Source: Bacillus sp. KH172YL63 (GTDB taxonomy: Bacteria > Bacillota > Bacilli > Bacillales > Bacillaceae_B). From it: a stretch of DNA of 64,000 bases. The DNA is taken from NCBI RefSeq assembly GCF_011398925.1, contig NZ_AP022842.1:3470001-3534000 (forward strand), given 5' to 3'. Both the position numbers and the translations under genes were made by a program. Positions 52,316 through 61,200 of this stretch are shown in pieces; position 1 is the stretch's first letter; every line of letters starts with the position of its first letter. The notes beneath the pieces are model-generated. The model ran no database searches. It was not told where the DNA came from and saw only the letters and a program-made list of their open reading frames with translations.

Positions 52316-52936
52316 TCATGCGAGCTGATTATAAAATTTGGAGAGGTCGATCCGGTCTCCGATGGTGGTGGGTTCCGCTTTATCGAGGTATTTCTTGTCT
52401 TTTTCGACAAGATTGTAGATATGGTGGGTGGTGAGGGCATCATCCAGTGCTTTGTGATGCTTTCCGACTCCTTCTCTCCCGTATTCCTGGACTGCTTTCC
52501 ACAGGCCCGTTTGGTTCTGATCGCCAAAAAATCGTTTGTATTCCATGGACAGGTCGACAAATTGCGCCTGGAACGGGAACGGAATGCCCGTCTGTGCACA
52601 ATTATCCCTGAGCACCTTCATGTCCATATTTCCCCATGTCACGACCTTTTCGATCCCCCTGGTATTGATATCGTTGAAATAATCGACCATACCTTTAAAT
52701 GTAATGCCGGCATCCACTTCCTGCTGAGTGATGGATAAAAACCGTTTGCAGCGATTGGTTAGTTTGGGGAATGCAGTCGGTTTCACATAAGATGAAAACG
52801 TAGCTGACACTTTTCCATTCTGAACCACCACTACCCCGGCTTCGATGATCTCCGGAAAAAAACCTTTGGGGACTCTATGTCGTTCCGGCATAGAAAACTC
52901 AAAATCAATAAACACAAGCTGCTCCGCTTTTGCCAC
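52316..52936 (-). CDS. kapD: 3'-5' exonuclease KapD, KinA pathway inhibitor homologue
   Basis: A 206-residue DEDDh exonuclease-fold protein: Exo I FIDFEFSMPERH (Asp/Glu about 10-12), Exo II VVTWGNMDMKVLRDNC (about 98-113), Exo III GREGVGKHHKALDDALTTHHIY (His/Asp about 152-166). B. subtilis KapD inhibits the KinA/KinB sporulation route. All DEDDh residues appear present, so nuclease activity is likely. SD GAGGGAG. Confidence 0.9.
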   Translation of the reverse strand: MAKAEQLVFIDFEFSMPERHRVPKGFFPEIIEAGVVVVQNGKVSATFSSYVKPTAFPKLTNRCKRFLSITQQEVDAGITFKGMVDYFNDINTRGIEKVVTWGNMDMKVLRDNCAQTGIPFPFQAQFVDLSMEYKRFFGDQNQTGLWKAVQEYGREGVGKHHKALDDALTTHHIYNLVEKDKKYLDKAEPTTIGDRIDLSKFYNQLA

Positions 52937-53240
52937 TATACTCCCTCCTCAAAATGTAGATAAGACCCCAATCTATCTATATTAAAAAATCTTTTTTCGC
53001 AAAGTTTGTTCATACACGCCTGTAACAGGATCTGGGGCATTATCTCTCTGTCCCTTCATGAATGTCCAACTACCCCGAAACGTCCCCCACTTCCTCATAC
53101 TTCTTATTCTTACATTATATCATGCTATATGTAGAAATTATGACTAATTACCGGTTTTATCTGAGAATAAATGTTAATCATTGGACGATGATCTCCATCT
53201 TTAATACAATGAATATTTAGTTAAGCGAAATATTATCCAT
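52937..53240. other. intergenic region kapD / yuxJ
   Basis: About 300 bp, AT-rich in its right half, divergent promoters expected. No gene, repeat or convincing promoter pair could be placed; TATATCATGCTATAT near 53116 is a short partial palindrome. Confidence 0.35.
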
Positions 53241-53245
53241 AGAAG

Positions 53246-54466
53246 GTGTTAACCATTTCAACAAGAAATAAAAATCTGACAATCATGCTTCTGGCCAATT
53301 TTCTCGTTGCGGCAAGCGCAACCATGGTACTGCCTTTTTTGTCACTCTATATTGAAACATTCGGTCCCCATAGTCACGAGTACATTCAACGCTGGTCAGG
53401 ATTTGTCTTTGGCATTACGTTTCTGACGGCGTTTTTCATTTCTCCGGCATGGGGGCGGATCGGTGACCGGTTTGGGTATAAACCGATCCTTCTGATCACC
53501 GGGTACGGGATCGCCGCCTCGATATTCATGATGGGCTTCATGGATTCTGTGTGGGGACTTTTCTTCCTCCGCATGATCATGGGGGCTGTGACAGGCTTCA
53601 TCCCGACTTCGATGGCCCTCATTTCAGCCCAGACCCCGAAGGAAGAAGCCGGCCGCACATTGGGCACCCTGCAAATGGGTACGGTCTCCGGTGGGTTGTT
53701 CGGTCCCGTCCTCGGTGGACTGCTGGCAGATCATGTTGGTTTTTCTTATACGTTCATCATCACTTCCATTGCCATCGCAGGGGCAGCAACCGTTGTGTTG
53801 GCTGGCATACACGAGGTAAGATCCGAGGAGCAGCAAAATCAAAGAAACAAATATACACGAAAAGACGTGATCCGCCATATTTACAATCATAAGTTATTGG
53901 TGACGGTCCTTCTCCTGTCTTTTCTTATTCAGACGGCGAACTTCAGTATCCAGCCCCTTCTCGCACTCTATGTCGATGAACTTACCACCTCTTCAAACCT
54001 TGCATTTCTCGCCGGCGTTGCTTTTTCAGCCACCGGGCTTGGAAATTTACTCGCCACGAGACGCTGGGGGCGGCTTGGGGACGAGATTGGCTACGAGAAA
54101 GTATTATCGATCCTCCTGGTCCTTGCTTGTATTTTCATCGTTCCCCAGGCGCTAGCTCAGGAACTTTGGCAGCTTGTACTGTTCCGCTTCCTGTTCGGCA
54201 TTGCAATCGGCGGCATGATTCCGTGCGTCACGGCCTACATCCGTCAGGAAGCACCTGTCAGCATGCAAGGGGAAGTACTCGGTTATAACCAAAGCTTCCG
54301 GTTCCTCGGTAATGTCGTGGGACCTGCCTTTGGCGGAATCCTGTCAGGCTATATTGGCATTTCCTCGGTTTTTTATACGACAGGTGCTTTATTCTTAGGC
54401 GCGTTTGGATTATTATGGTGGAGTATACGTCATTCGAATCAGACAAGCCATGTGAAAGATTACTAG
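53246..54466 (+). CDS. yuxJ: MFS transporter, YuxJ-like
   Basis: A twelve-helix major facilitator of 406 residues (counting from GTG at 53246), with the drug-exporter motif A variant SPAWGRIGDRFGYKPILLITGYG after TM2 and a second copy ATRRWGRLGDEIGYEKVL. It belongs to the DHA1 family. The start is uncertain: GTG at 53246 lies inside the SD-like GAAGGTG, whereas ATT at 53255 is spaced 6-7 bases after it. It is 16 bp upstream of pbpD, as in B. subtilis. Confidence 0.88.
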   Translation: MLTISTRNKNLTIMLLANFLVAASATMVLPFLSLYIETFGPHSHEYIQRWSGFVFGITFLTAFFISPAWGRIGDRFGYKPILLITGYGIAASIFMMGFMDSVWGLFFLRMIMGAVTGFIPTSMALISAQTPKEEAGRTLGTLQMGTVSGGLFGPVLGGLLADHVGFSYTFIITSIAIAGAATVVLAGIHEVRSEEQQNQRNKYTRKDVIRHIYNHKLLVTVLLLSFLIQTANFSIQPLLALYVDELTTSSNLAFLAGVAFSATGLGNLLATRRWGRLGDEIGYEKVLSILLVLACIFIVPQALAQELWQLVLFRFLFGIAIGGMIPCVTAYIRQEAPVSMQGEVLGYNQSFRFLGNVVGPAFGGILSGYIGISSVFYTTGALFLGAFGLLWWSIRHSNQTSHVKDY

Positions 54467-54482
54467 AAAAGTAGCGTGAGAT

Positions 54483-56330
54483 ATGAGAGTTTTTGCAGGT
54501 TATGTAACAGTGATTGGTTTTATGCTCATCTTCTTCACCACCTTGTTTTTTACGGCCGGTGAGTGGAATAAAGTACAAAGCTTCAAAAAGGAATTGAAGC
54601 ATGCGGTCAGCACGGATACGTTAGATCTGAACCGCACAACCTTGATGCTCGATCAAAACGGAAAGGTTTTCTCGGAAGTGAACCGGCCGTTTCGTTTATA
54701 TGCTTCGGATGAACAGATCCCTCCTTTTATAAAGGAGATTCTCGTCGCGTCCGAGGATCAGCACTTTTATGAACACGTCGGATTCGATGCAGGAGCCATC
54801 CTTCGGGCTGTCGTGAAGAATCTTGTGTTCACCCATATCCAGCAGGGTGGAAGCACCATCACCCAGCAACTCGCCCGGAATTTATATTTGGGCCAGGAAA
54901 AGACATACAACCGGAAGTTGACCGAGTTATTTTATGCTCATGAAATTGAACAATCGTTAACAAAGGATGAAATACTTGAACTGTATTTAAACGTCATCTA
55001 TTTCAGCAACGGCGTGTACGGTGTCGAAACCGCGTCTCAATACTATTTCCAGAAAAGCCTCACCGAGCTCAATCAAGCCGAAATGGCATTTATCGCTTCG
55101 ATTCCAAATAACCCGGGAAAATATGATCCGCTTGATCACTTTGATCAAACGAAGGTACGGCAGGAGCGATTGCTGGATATCCTCGTCAATACGGGCAAAC
55201 TGTCTGGCGAAGAAGCAGAGAAACTGAAAAAAGTCCCGATTTCATTGAATGTCAGGAAGAAAACGGATCTCTATCCCGATTATGCGTTCTACGTAGAAAA
55301 TGAATTAAAGGATTTGATTGCCCTGAACGAGGGTTATAAAGTGGAAATCGAAAATGCCGCTTCACCTGAAGAGAAACAGGAAATTGCAGAGAAATTAGAC
55401 AAGCGCCTCCAGGAAGTGATCGCTTCCGGTGTCCGCATTCAAACGTCGCTAAACCCTGCTCTTCAACAAAAAAGCGTCAGCGCACTAAACAATCAACTGC
55501 AGGAAGGGCTGCAGGGAGCGACAGTCACCATCGACAACAAGACAAGATCCATCGTTGCCTTATCCGGCGGTAGAAACTATCAGAAATACAATTTCAATCA
55601 TGCTTTCCAGGCTTTCAGACAACCAGGATCTGCCATTAAACCATTACTCGTGTATGGTCCTTACATCGAGAAGTCCAAAGCGGCCATCACCGAAAGGATC
55701 AATGCGAATCAATATTGCATCTCGGGGTATTGCCCGATCAATTATGGGGGGACCCAGCCCGGAACCGTGACATTGAATCAATCAATGGCCCAATCCTATA
55801 ACGGCTCAGCTCTGAGACTGATGGAGAAAGTCGGTCTCCACGATGCATTCGCGATGATCTCCCCGTTTTCATTCAGCCGGGTGACAAAGAAGGATCAAAC
55901 GTATGCCTCGGCAGTAGGAGGATTCACATACGGCATGAGCCCTCTTGAAATGACCGATGCCTATACGTCATTCATTGATGGACATTACAAACAGAGCCAT
56001 GCCATCCTCCACGTGAAAGACAATCAAGGGAACATCCTCTATCAATGGAAGAACGAACCGAAGAAGGTCTGGTCGGAAGCCACCACTGCTAAACTGAGGC
56101 AGATGCTGAACGAAGCCGCAAGGACCGGGACCGGCAAGGCTGCTTACGTATCAAAACCGTATGTAGGGATCAAAACCGGGACCACCAATAACTACCACGA
56201 CTACTGGGTGATGGGCCTGACCGACACGTACACGACCGGTGTATGGGTCGGCCACGATCTCCCCCGGAATATGAGTGAAATCGAGCGACAGCGGCCAAGC
56301 CATAAAATTTGGAAAAGTATTATGAAATAA
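54483..56330 (+). CDS. pbpD: class A penicillin-binding protein 4
   Basis: A 615-residue bifunctional peptidoglycan synthase. N-terminal membrane anchor (about 4-26); GT51 glycosyltransferase (about 55-235) with catalytic Glu91 in ASEDQHFYEH and GGSTITQQLARNLYL; transpeptidase (about 325-600) with SAIK (Ser about 383), SYN and KTG (about 563). Length matches B. subtilis PBP4 (PbpD). Downstream of yuxJ by 16 bp. The SD is weak, suggesting translational coupling with yuxJ. Confidence 0.94.
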   Translation: MRVFAGYVTVIGFMLIFFTTLFFTAGEWNKVQSFKKELKHAVSTDTLDLNRTTLMLDQNGKVFSEVNRPFRLYASDEQIPPFIKEILVASEDQHFYEHVGFDAGAILRAVVKNLVFTHIQQGGSTITQQLARNLYLGQEKTYNRKLTELFYAHEIEQSLTKDEILELYLNVIYFSNGVYGVETASQYYFQKSLTELNQAEMAFIASIPNNPGKYDPLDHFDQTKVRQERLLDILVNTGKLSGEEAEKLKKVPISLNVRKKTDLYPDYAFYVENELKDLIALNEGYKVEIENAASPEEKQEIAEKLDKRLQEVIASGVRIQTSLNPALQQKSVSALNNQLQEGLQGATVTIDNKTRSIVALSGGRNYQKYNFNHAFQAFRQPGSAIKPLLVYGPYIEKSKAAITERINANQYCISGYCPINYGGTQPGTVTLNQSMAQSYNGSALRLMEKVGLHDAFAMISPFSFSRVTKKDQTYASAVGGFTYGMSPLEMTDAYTSFIDGHYKQSHAILHVKDNQGNILYQWKNEPKKVWSEATTAKLRQMLNEAARTGTGKAAYVSKPYVGIKTGTTNNYHDYWVMGLTDTYTTGVWVGHDLPRNMSEIERQRPSHKIWKSIMK

Positions 56331-56353
56331 CTTCGCTGTGATGTTGGATAATA

Positions 56354-56404
56354 AAAGGGGCAGCCTTTAAAATCAGGTAACATGATTTTGAGGCTGCCTC
56401 TTTA
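56354..56404 (+). terminator. terminator of yuxJ-pbpD
   Basis: AGGGGCAGCCTTTAAAATCA pairs with TGATTTTGAGGCTGCCTCT (56383-56401), loop GGTAACA, then TTTATG. Confidence 0.88.
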
Positions 56405-56532
56405 TGTTTGTAGGGGTTTTGCACTTGTTTTGAGCAAAAATGTACGATTCCTAAACCATATACCGGTCAAATAGGTCAAAAAGAGAGGGAGATCAAAGGT
56501 TCACCCTTCAATCACCCTCTCCCTGATTCATA

Positions 56533-56660
56533 TATGAGCTGGTTTCGTTTACTTATGAGCCACATTTTGAAAATATGAGCCGGTTATAAAATTTATGAGC
56601 GGGAATTTTCATATATGAGCACGTTTCCGAATATATGAGCGCCTTTTCAAATATATGATC
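56533..56660. repeat. regular short-core repeat array, 20-bp period
   Basis: Seven copies of TATGAGC (the last TATGATC) start at 56533, 56554, 56574, 56594, 56614, 56634 and 56654: one step of 21 bp, then five of exactly 20 bp. The 13-bp spacers differ but most end in TA/ATA. The array fills the gap between the pbpD terminator and the convergent yufK gene. The period is not a multiple of three, so it is not a coding repeat, and it is too short for CRISPR. The rest of the gap (56405-56530, 56661-56730) shows nothing else. Confidence 0.8.
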
Positions 56661-56730
56661 ATGTTGTCGAAAAATCTCGGCTCCTCCGCCTCTCCGCCTC
56701 ACCGTCTCCCATCACTTCCAAACATCCAAT

Positions 56731-57321
56731 TTACAACTTCACCTTCGACATGATCGGAAGGCTCGCCATTACTCCGCTGTATAGTTTCAGACAGATGAAG
56801 AAAATCGTCAAAAAGATGGAGGACCATGAGAATACCTGCAGGCTCACGACACCGAAGATCCCCATTTTGGAAAGAGAGGGGGTTATTTTATAAACAAAGA
56901 AAATGAAATATGCGATGGAGCTGAGTGCAAAGATGAGGAGCAGCCCGAGAAAGGACTTCAAGCTGACGACAGATACGAGACCGCCGATAAAATAAATCAT
57001 CGAACCTGCACGGACGTGGTTGTACAATTCCCCGTCTGAATCCTTGGAGAAAAACAGCATGGATACACCATTGATCGTTTCTGCGATCAGCTTCAAGGCA
57101 GCAAATACCATGAAGGCAGCGACCATCAACAGGACTAGGATGGCGAGTTTCAGCTGTATATCAGACAAGAACTCCCTCATGCCCGGGTATACACCGATTT
57201 TCTTGAATAAATCGATGAATACGTCGACTCCGTATACAGAAAACGTAAGGCTGAACAATAATATAGAAAAAAGCGGTAAATAACTTGTTAAGTATGTATT
57301 TTTCAATTGTAACTCTCCCAT
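56731..57321 (-). CDS. yufK: DUF5366 family membrane protein, YufK-like
   Basis: A 196-residue protein with five to six hydrophobic helices (about 13-35, 55-80, 103-125, 127-147, 158-183). Its length, the order of helices and its position between pbpD and mrp agree with B. subtilis YufK. Function unknown. Convergent with pbpD across the TATGAGC array. Confidence 0.7.
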   Translation of the reverse strand: MGELQLKNTYLTSYLPLFSILLFSLTFSVYGVDVFIDLFKKIGVYPGMREFLSDIQLKLAILVLLMVAAFMVFAALKLIAETINGVSMLFFSKDSDGELYNHVRAGSMIYFIGGLVSVVSLKSFLGLLLIFALSSIAYFIFFVYKITPSLSKMGIFGVVSLQVFSWSSIFLTIFFICLKLYSGVMASLPIMSKVKL

Positions 57322-57420
57322 AACGATTCTTCCGTTCCCTCCCCATCATAATCGTTTATGGGACGCTTGAAAAGGGTATAGATTTGGAAGAGATAATGAC
57401 CTTTTTCCTATTATTGACAC

Positions 57421-57459
57421 AAAAATACTGCCCTCTGTGAAAGAATGTGAGGACAGTAT
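57421..57459 (-). terminator. terminator of the 86-aa exported protein gene
   Basis: ATACTGTCCTC (57449-57459 reversed) pairs with GAGGGCAGTAT (57425-57435), then TTTTTGTG on the minus strand. Confidence 0.8.
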
Positions 57460-57460
57460 C

Positions 57461-57721
57461 CTATTGACCTGTAGGGGCGCCAGGATGGGGCACAACCCTG
57501 ATGTACTCCCTGGATTTATACGGCACCCTTTTTCGCACCTCTGTTGTGTTGTCTTCTTCCACTTCTGCTGTCTCACCATATTGGACCGGCTGAATGTTCA
57601 ATGAGGTCGGTTCTTCTGCATCCATGATGCCTCTATTGAATCGATCCTGCGTCTCAATCAACCACGCAAATCCAAAAAAGGTAAAGAATATGGTCGTAAC
57701 CGCTACTGTTTTCTTTTTCAT
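57461..57721 (-). CDS. small exported or membrane-anchored protein, 86 aa
   Basis: An 86-residue protein with a positively charged start (MKKKTVAV), one hydrophobic segment (about 6-22, possible signal anchor) and a polar tail rich in Glu, Thr and Pro (AEVEEDNTTEVRKRVPYKSREYIRVVPHPGAPTGQ). ATG at 57721 with GAGGTGAT upstream. No family recognised. Divergent from the mrp operon. Confidence 0.65.
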   Translation of the reverse strand: MKKKTVAVTTIFFTFFGFAWLIETQDRFNRGIMDAEEPTSLNIQPVQYGETAEVEEDNTTEVRKRVPYKSREYIRVVPHPGAPTGQ

Positions 57722-58022
57722 CACTTCATCACCTCATGGATAGGATTCTCCAATTTGACCGAAACTATTCTTGGGTGATGAGAAAAGGGCCGTAAATTCT
57801 ACATTTTTTTCCCGTGACATTTCCGGCTGTCTTCATATTTAATACTTCTTAAACAATCGGATGGCAAAGGCATCGTGAATAATGCAAGCATTTATTTTTT
57901 ACGTTATAATGCTCTTTGAGGTTCAGCTTAGGTCGGATTTGCTCGAATTATGCAAGTGTGAGATTGAGGACGACAAAAGACCATGTTGAGAATAAATGAA
58001 ATTTACATAAGGGGGGTCATAT
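57722..58022 (+). promoter_or_regulatory. mrp operon upstream region
   Basis: No gene. A TATAAT at 57905-57910 could be the -10 of the mrp promoter, but the hexamer 17 bp upstream (ATGCAA) is poor. A 110-base leader would follow. Strong SD AGGGGGG before mrpA. No riboswitch class recognised. Confidence 0.4.
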
Positions 58023-60428
58023 ATGACATTATTACATTGGGCAATTGTATCGCCTTTTTTATTTGCCATCGTCATTCCATTTCTTTATAAAGCATTTCGG
58101 AATGTACATACGGGCTGGTTCGTATTATTGCTGCCGGCTGCTTTGTTTACTTACTTCTTTCAGTTCATCTCCATCACAAAGCACGGGGATACGGTGAAGG
58201 AAACCCTGGAATGGATGCCTTCATTCGGCATTGATTTCATCGCCTATGTGGACGGACTGGGACTCCTTTTCGCGCTCCTCATTACCGGTATTGGATCACT
58301 TGTGGTCCTGTATTCAATCTATTACCTCGATAAGAAGAAGGAACAATTACATAATTTCTATGTATATCTAATGATGTTTATGGGTGCGATGCTTGGGGTC
58401 GTGCTTTCTGACAATCTCATCGTCCTATATATGTTCTGGGAATTCACATCGATTTCTTCGTTCTTATTGATCGGGTATTGGTATCACAGGGAACGTTCAA
58501 GATACGGTGCCCAGAAATCGATGCTCATCACAGTATTTGGCGGACTGAGCATGTTGGGAGGATTCCTGCTTCTTTATCTTATGGGAGGCACCTTCAGCAT
58601 CAGGGAACTGGTCGTTCAGGCCGACGAACTCATGACGCAGGCACTGTTTATTCCAGCCCTGCTTCTTGTCCTGCTAGGAGCGTTTACTAAATCTGCACAA
58701 TTCCCGTTCCACATCTGGCTGCCGGATGCAATGGAAGCACCTACACCTGTCAGTGCATATCTGCACTCTGCGACGATGGTCAAAGCCGGGATCTATCTTG
58801 TAGCCCGCTTGTCACCGGTATTCGCAGAATCAAGTGTGTGGCTGTGGCTTGTAGGCGGTGTTGGGATCTTCACATTACTGTGGGGCTCGTTCAATGCAGT
58901 AAAGCAGACTGATTTAAAAGGGATTCTTGCCTTTTCCACCGTCAGTCAGCTCGGTCTCATCATGTCTTTACTTGGGGTCGGGGCAGCTGCCCTCCACTAT
59001 ACAACCCTTGATGAGAACATTTATATGGTGGCCACGCTTGCCGCGGTCTTCCATTTGATCAATCACGCAACGTTCAAAGGAAGCTTGTTCATGGTCGTCG
59101 GAATCATCGATCATGAAACAGGTACGAGAGATATCCGGAAGCTTGGCGGGATGATGAACTTCATGCCCATCACCTTTACGATTGCGATCATCGGCGCGTT
59201 CTCGATGGCCGGTCTGCCACCATTCAACGGATTCCTTTCTAAGGAAATGTTCTTTACCGGAATGGTTAGGGTCCTTGAAATGGATATCTTCAACCTGGAC
59301 ACTTTCGGACTTCTCTTCCCTCTCCTTGCATGGGTAGGAAGTGTGTTCACGTTCATTTACAGCATGATACTTGTATTCAAAACCTTCACAGGTAAGTATC
59401 AGCCTGAGAAGCTAGAGAAGAAACCTCATGAAGCACCGCTTGGTATGTTGATTTCACCAATCATCCTTGCTTCACTCGTGGTCATCTTCGGTTTCTTCCC
59501 GAATATCCTTTCTGAACGGATCATCGCCCCGGCGGTTTCCGCAATCACACCAAGCTTAATCGAGGAAGGACATGCTGTTGAAGCACACATTTCATTCTGG
59601 CATGGATTTACACCTGAATTATTTATGACATTCGGCGTCATTTTATTCGGGATCCTTTTATACCTGACCCTCCCTGCATGGAGGAAGGTATACTCATGGA
59701 TACCTGACCGCCTGACGTTGAATTCGTTTTATGACGGCGGATTGGTCAAGAGTGAACAGGGAGCCAAACGCTTTACGAGCGGTTATATGACAGGCTTCAT
59801 CCGCACATATCTCGTGTATATCTTCTCATTCTTGATTGCCATCTCGCTCTTTGCCATGTGGTTCAAGGGTGCATTTACGATTAACACGAAAGAGCTTGCC
59901 CCTGTTGGTGTATATGAAGTTGCGATCGCGCTTCTATTAATCATCAGCTCAGTCACCATCCTGTTTGCGAAGTCACGCTTAACATCGATCATTTCGCTCG
60001 GTGCTGCAGGCTATACCGTTTCGTTATTCTTCGTTCTATTCCGTGCACCGGACCTTGCATTGACACAGCTTGTCATTGAGACGGTATCGGTTGCCCTGTT
60101 CCTGCTTTGCTTCTACCATCTGCCAAAGCTGAGCAGGCATGAAGAAAGAATGAGGTTCAAACTTGGAAATGCATTGATTTCGATCGGCGTCGGAGTGGTC
60201 GTCACACTATTCGCCATTTCATCGTACAGTTCGAAACTGTTCACTTCCATTTCAGAATATTACATTGAGAACACCCACGATAAAGCCGGCGGAGAAAACA
60301 TGGTCAATGTCATCTTAGTCGACTTCCGTGGCTTTGATACGATGTTCGAGATTTGCGTGCTGGCGATTGCCGCACTCGGCATTTACTCGATGATCAAGTT
60401 GCGTCTTACAAGGAGGGATGAAGGATGA
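58023..60428 (+). CDS. mrpA: Na+/H+ antiporter subunit A
   Basis: An 801-residue membrane protein, largest subunit of the Mrp complex, homologous to NuoL with a C-terminal MrpB-like extension. Antiporter-module motifs: FWEFTSISSFLLIGYW (essential Glu in TM5), LGAFTKSAQFPFHIWLPDAMEAPTPVSAYLHSATMVKAGIYL (about 218-260, Lys and His), LAFSTVSQLGLI. Some fourteen helices plus about six in the extension. It exports Na+ in exchange for H+, supporting alkaline pH and salt tolerance. ATG follows AAGGGGGG. First of seven overlapping genes. Confidence 0.96.
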   Translation: MTLLHWAIVSPFLFAIVIPFLYKAFRNVHTGWFVLLLPAALFTYFFQFISITKHGDTVKETLEWMPSFGIDFIAYVDGLGLLFALLITGIGSLVVLYSIYYLDKKKEQLHNFYVYLMMFMGAMLGVVLSDNLIVLYMFWEFTSISSFLLIGYWYHRERSRYGAQKSMLITVFGGLSMLGGFLLLYLMGGTFSIRELVVQADELMTQALFIPALLLVLLGAFTKSAQFPFHIWLPDAMEAPTPVSAYLHSATMVKAGIYLVARLSPVFAESSVWLWLVGGVGIFTLLWGSFNAVKQTDLKGILAFSTVSQLGLIMSLLGVGAAALHYTTLDENIYMVATLAAVFHLINHATFKGSLFMVVGIIDHETGTRDIRKLGGMMNFMPITFTIAIIGAFSMAGLPPFNGFLSKEMFFTGMVRVLEMDIFNLDTFGLLFPLLAWVGSVFTFIYSMILVFKTFTGKYQPEKLEKKPHEAPLGMLISPIILASLVVIFGFFPNILSERIIAPAVSAITPSLIEEGHAVEAHISFWHGFTPELFMTFGVILFGILLYLTLPAWRKVYSWIPDRLTLNSFYDGGLVKSEQGAKRFTSGYMTGFIRTYLVYIFSFLIAISLFAMWFKGAFTINTKELAPVGVYEVAIALLLIISSVTILFAKSRLTSIISLGAAGYTVSLFFVLFRAPDLALTQLVIETVSVALFLLCFYHLPKLSRHEERMRFKLGNALISIGVGVVVTLFAISSYSSKLFTSISEYYIENTHDKAGGENMVNVILVDFRGFDTMFEICVLAIAALGIYSMIKLRLTRRDEG

Positions 60429-60859
60429 AAAACAAAGTAAAAACAAATGATGTCATCCTGCAAACCGTCACCAATGTGGTCGCATTCATCATCATCCTCT
60501 TTTCATTGAAGCTATTCTTCTCAGGCCACTACACGCCGGGGGGAGGCTTCATCGGAGGATTGATGACATCGGGAGCCATCGTTCTATTATTACTTGCTTA
60601 TGATATCAAGACCGTCTCCTCCATCTTGCCGGTTGATTATAAAATCGTAACGGCAATCGGATTGTTCTTGTCGGTGGCAACGGGGGCGGGAGCGTTATTA
60701 TTCGATGTTCCTTTCCTGACACATGCTTACGATTATTTCCACCTTCCCCTTCTAGGGAAAACGTCGCTGCATACCGCTGTCCTTTTTGACACAGGTGTGT
60801 ATCTCGTAGTCATTGGTGTCACGATGACCATCATTCAAACGATTGGGGTGAGCGAATAA
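60425..60859 (+). CDS. mrpB: Na+/H+ antiporter subunit B
   Basis: A 144-residue membrane protein with four helices; the MrpB signature YTPGGGFIGGLMTSGAIVLLLLAYD (about 37-61) is clear. It overlaps mrpA by 4 bp and ends on the first base of mrpC. Confidence 0.95.
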   Translation: MKNKVKTNDVILQTVTNVVAFIIILFSLKLFFSGHYTPGGGFIGGLMTSGAIVLLLLAYDIKTVSSILPVDYKIVTAIGLFLSVATGAGALLFDVPFLTHAYDYFHLPLLGKTSLHTAVLFDTGVYLVVIGVTMTIIQTIGVSE

Positions 60860-61200
60860 TGGAAATCCTGATGGCCATTGTGGTCGGAGTCCTATTCACG
60901 AGCGCCGTATACTTGATGCTATCGAAAAGCCTGCTCCGTATCATTATCGGAACAGCGCTGTTGAGTCACGGTGCCCATTTATTGATCCTTTCTGTGAGCG
61001 GCCTTAAAGGGGGAGATGCCCCCCTTCTTGGAGAGCACGCTGATTCTTATGTGGATCCATTGCCACAGGCACTGATCCTGACGGCGATCGTCATCAGTTT
61101 CGGTGTGACAGCTTTCTTCCTTGTACTCGCTTACCGTGCATACCAGGAGCTCGGCACAGATAATATGGATCAGATGAGAGGTAACGAAGGAAATGACTAA
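60859..61200 (+). CDS. mrpC: Na+/H+ antiporter subunit C
   Basis: A 113-residue NuoK-like subunit with three helices (about 1-20, 28-50, 72-95) and the conserved DPLPQALILTAIVISFGVTAFFLVLAYR. Overlaps the neighbours on both sides (1 bp with mrpB, 8 bp with mrpD). Confidence 0.95.
   Translation: MEILMAIVVGVLFTSAVYLMLSKSLLRIIIGTALLSHGAHLLILSVSGLKGGDAPLLGEHADSYVDPLPQALILTAIVISFGVTAFFLVLAYRAYQELGTDNMDQMRGNEGND

Noticed and set aside
56533..56660. CRISPR array or plasmid-type iterons
   Set aside because: A 7-bp core with 20-bp period and no rep gene or origin features nearby.
57722..58022. Riboswitch or attenuator before mrpA
   Set aside because: No terminator/antiterminator pair or known riboswitch core could be recognised.
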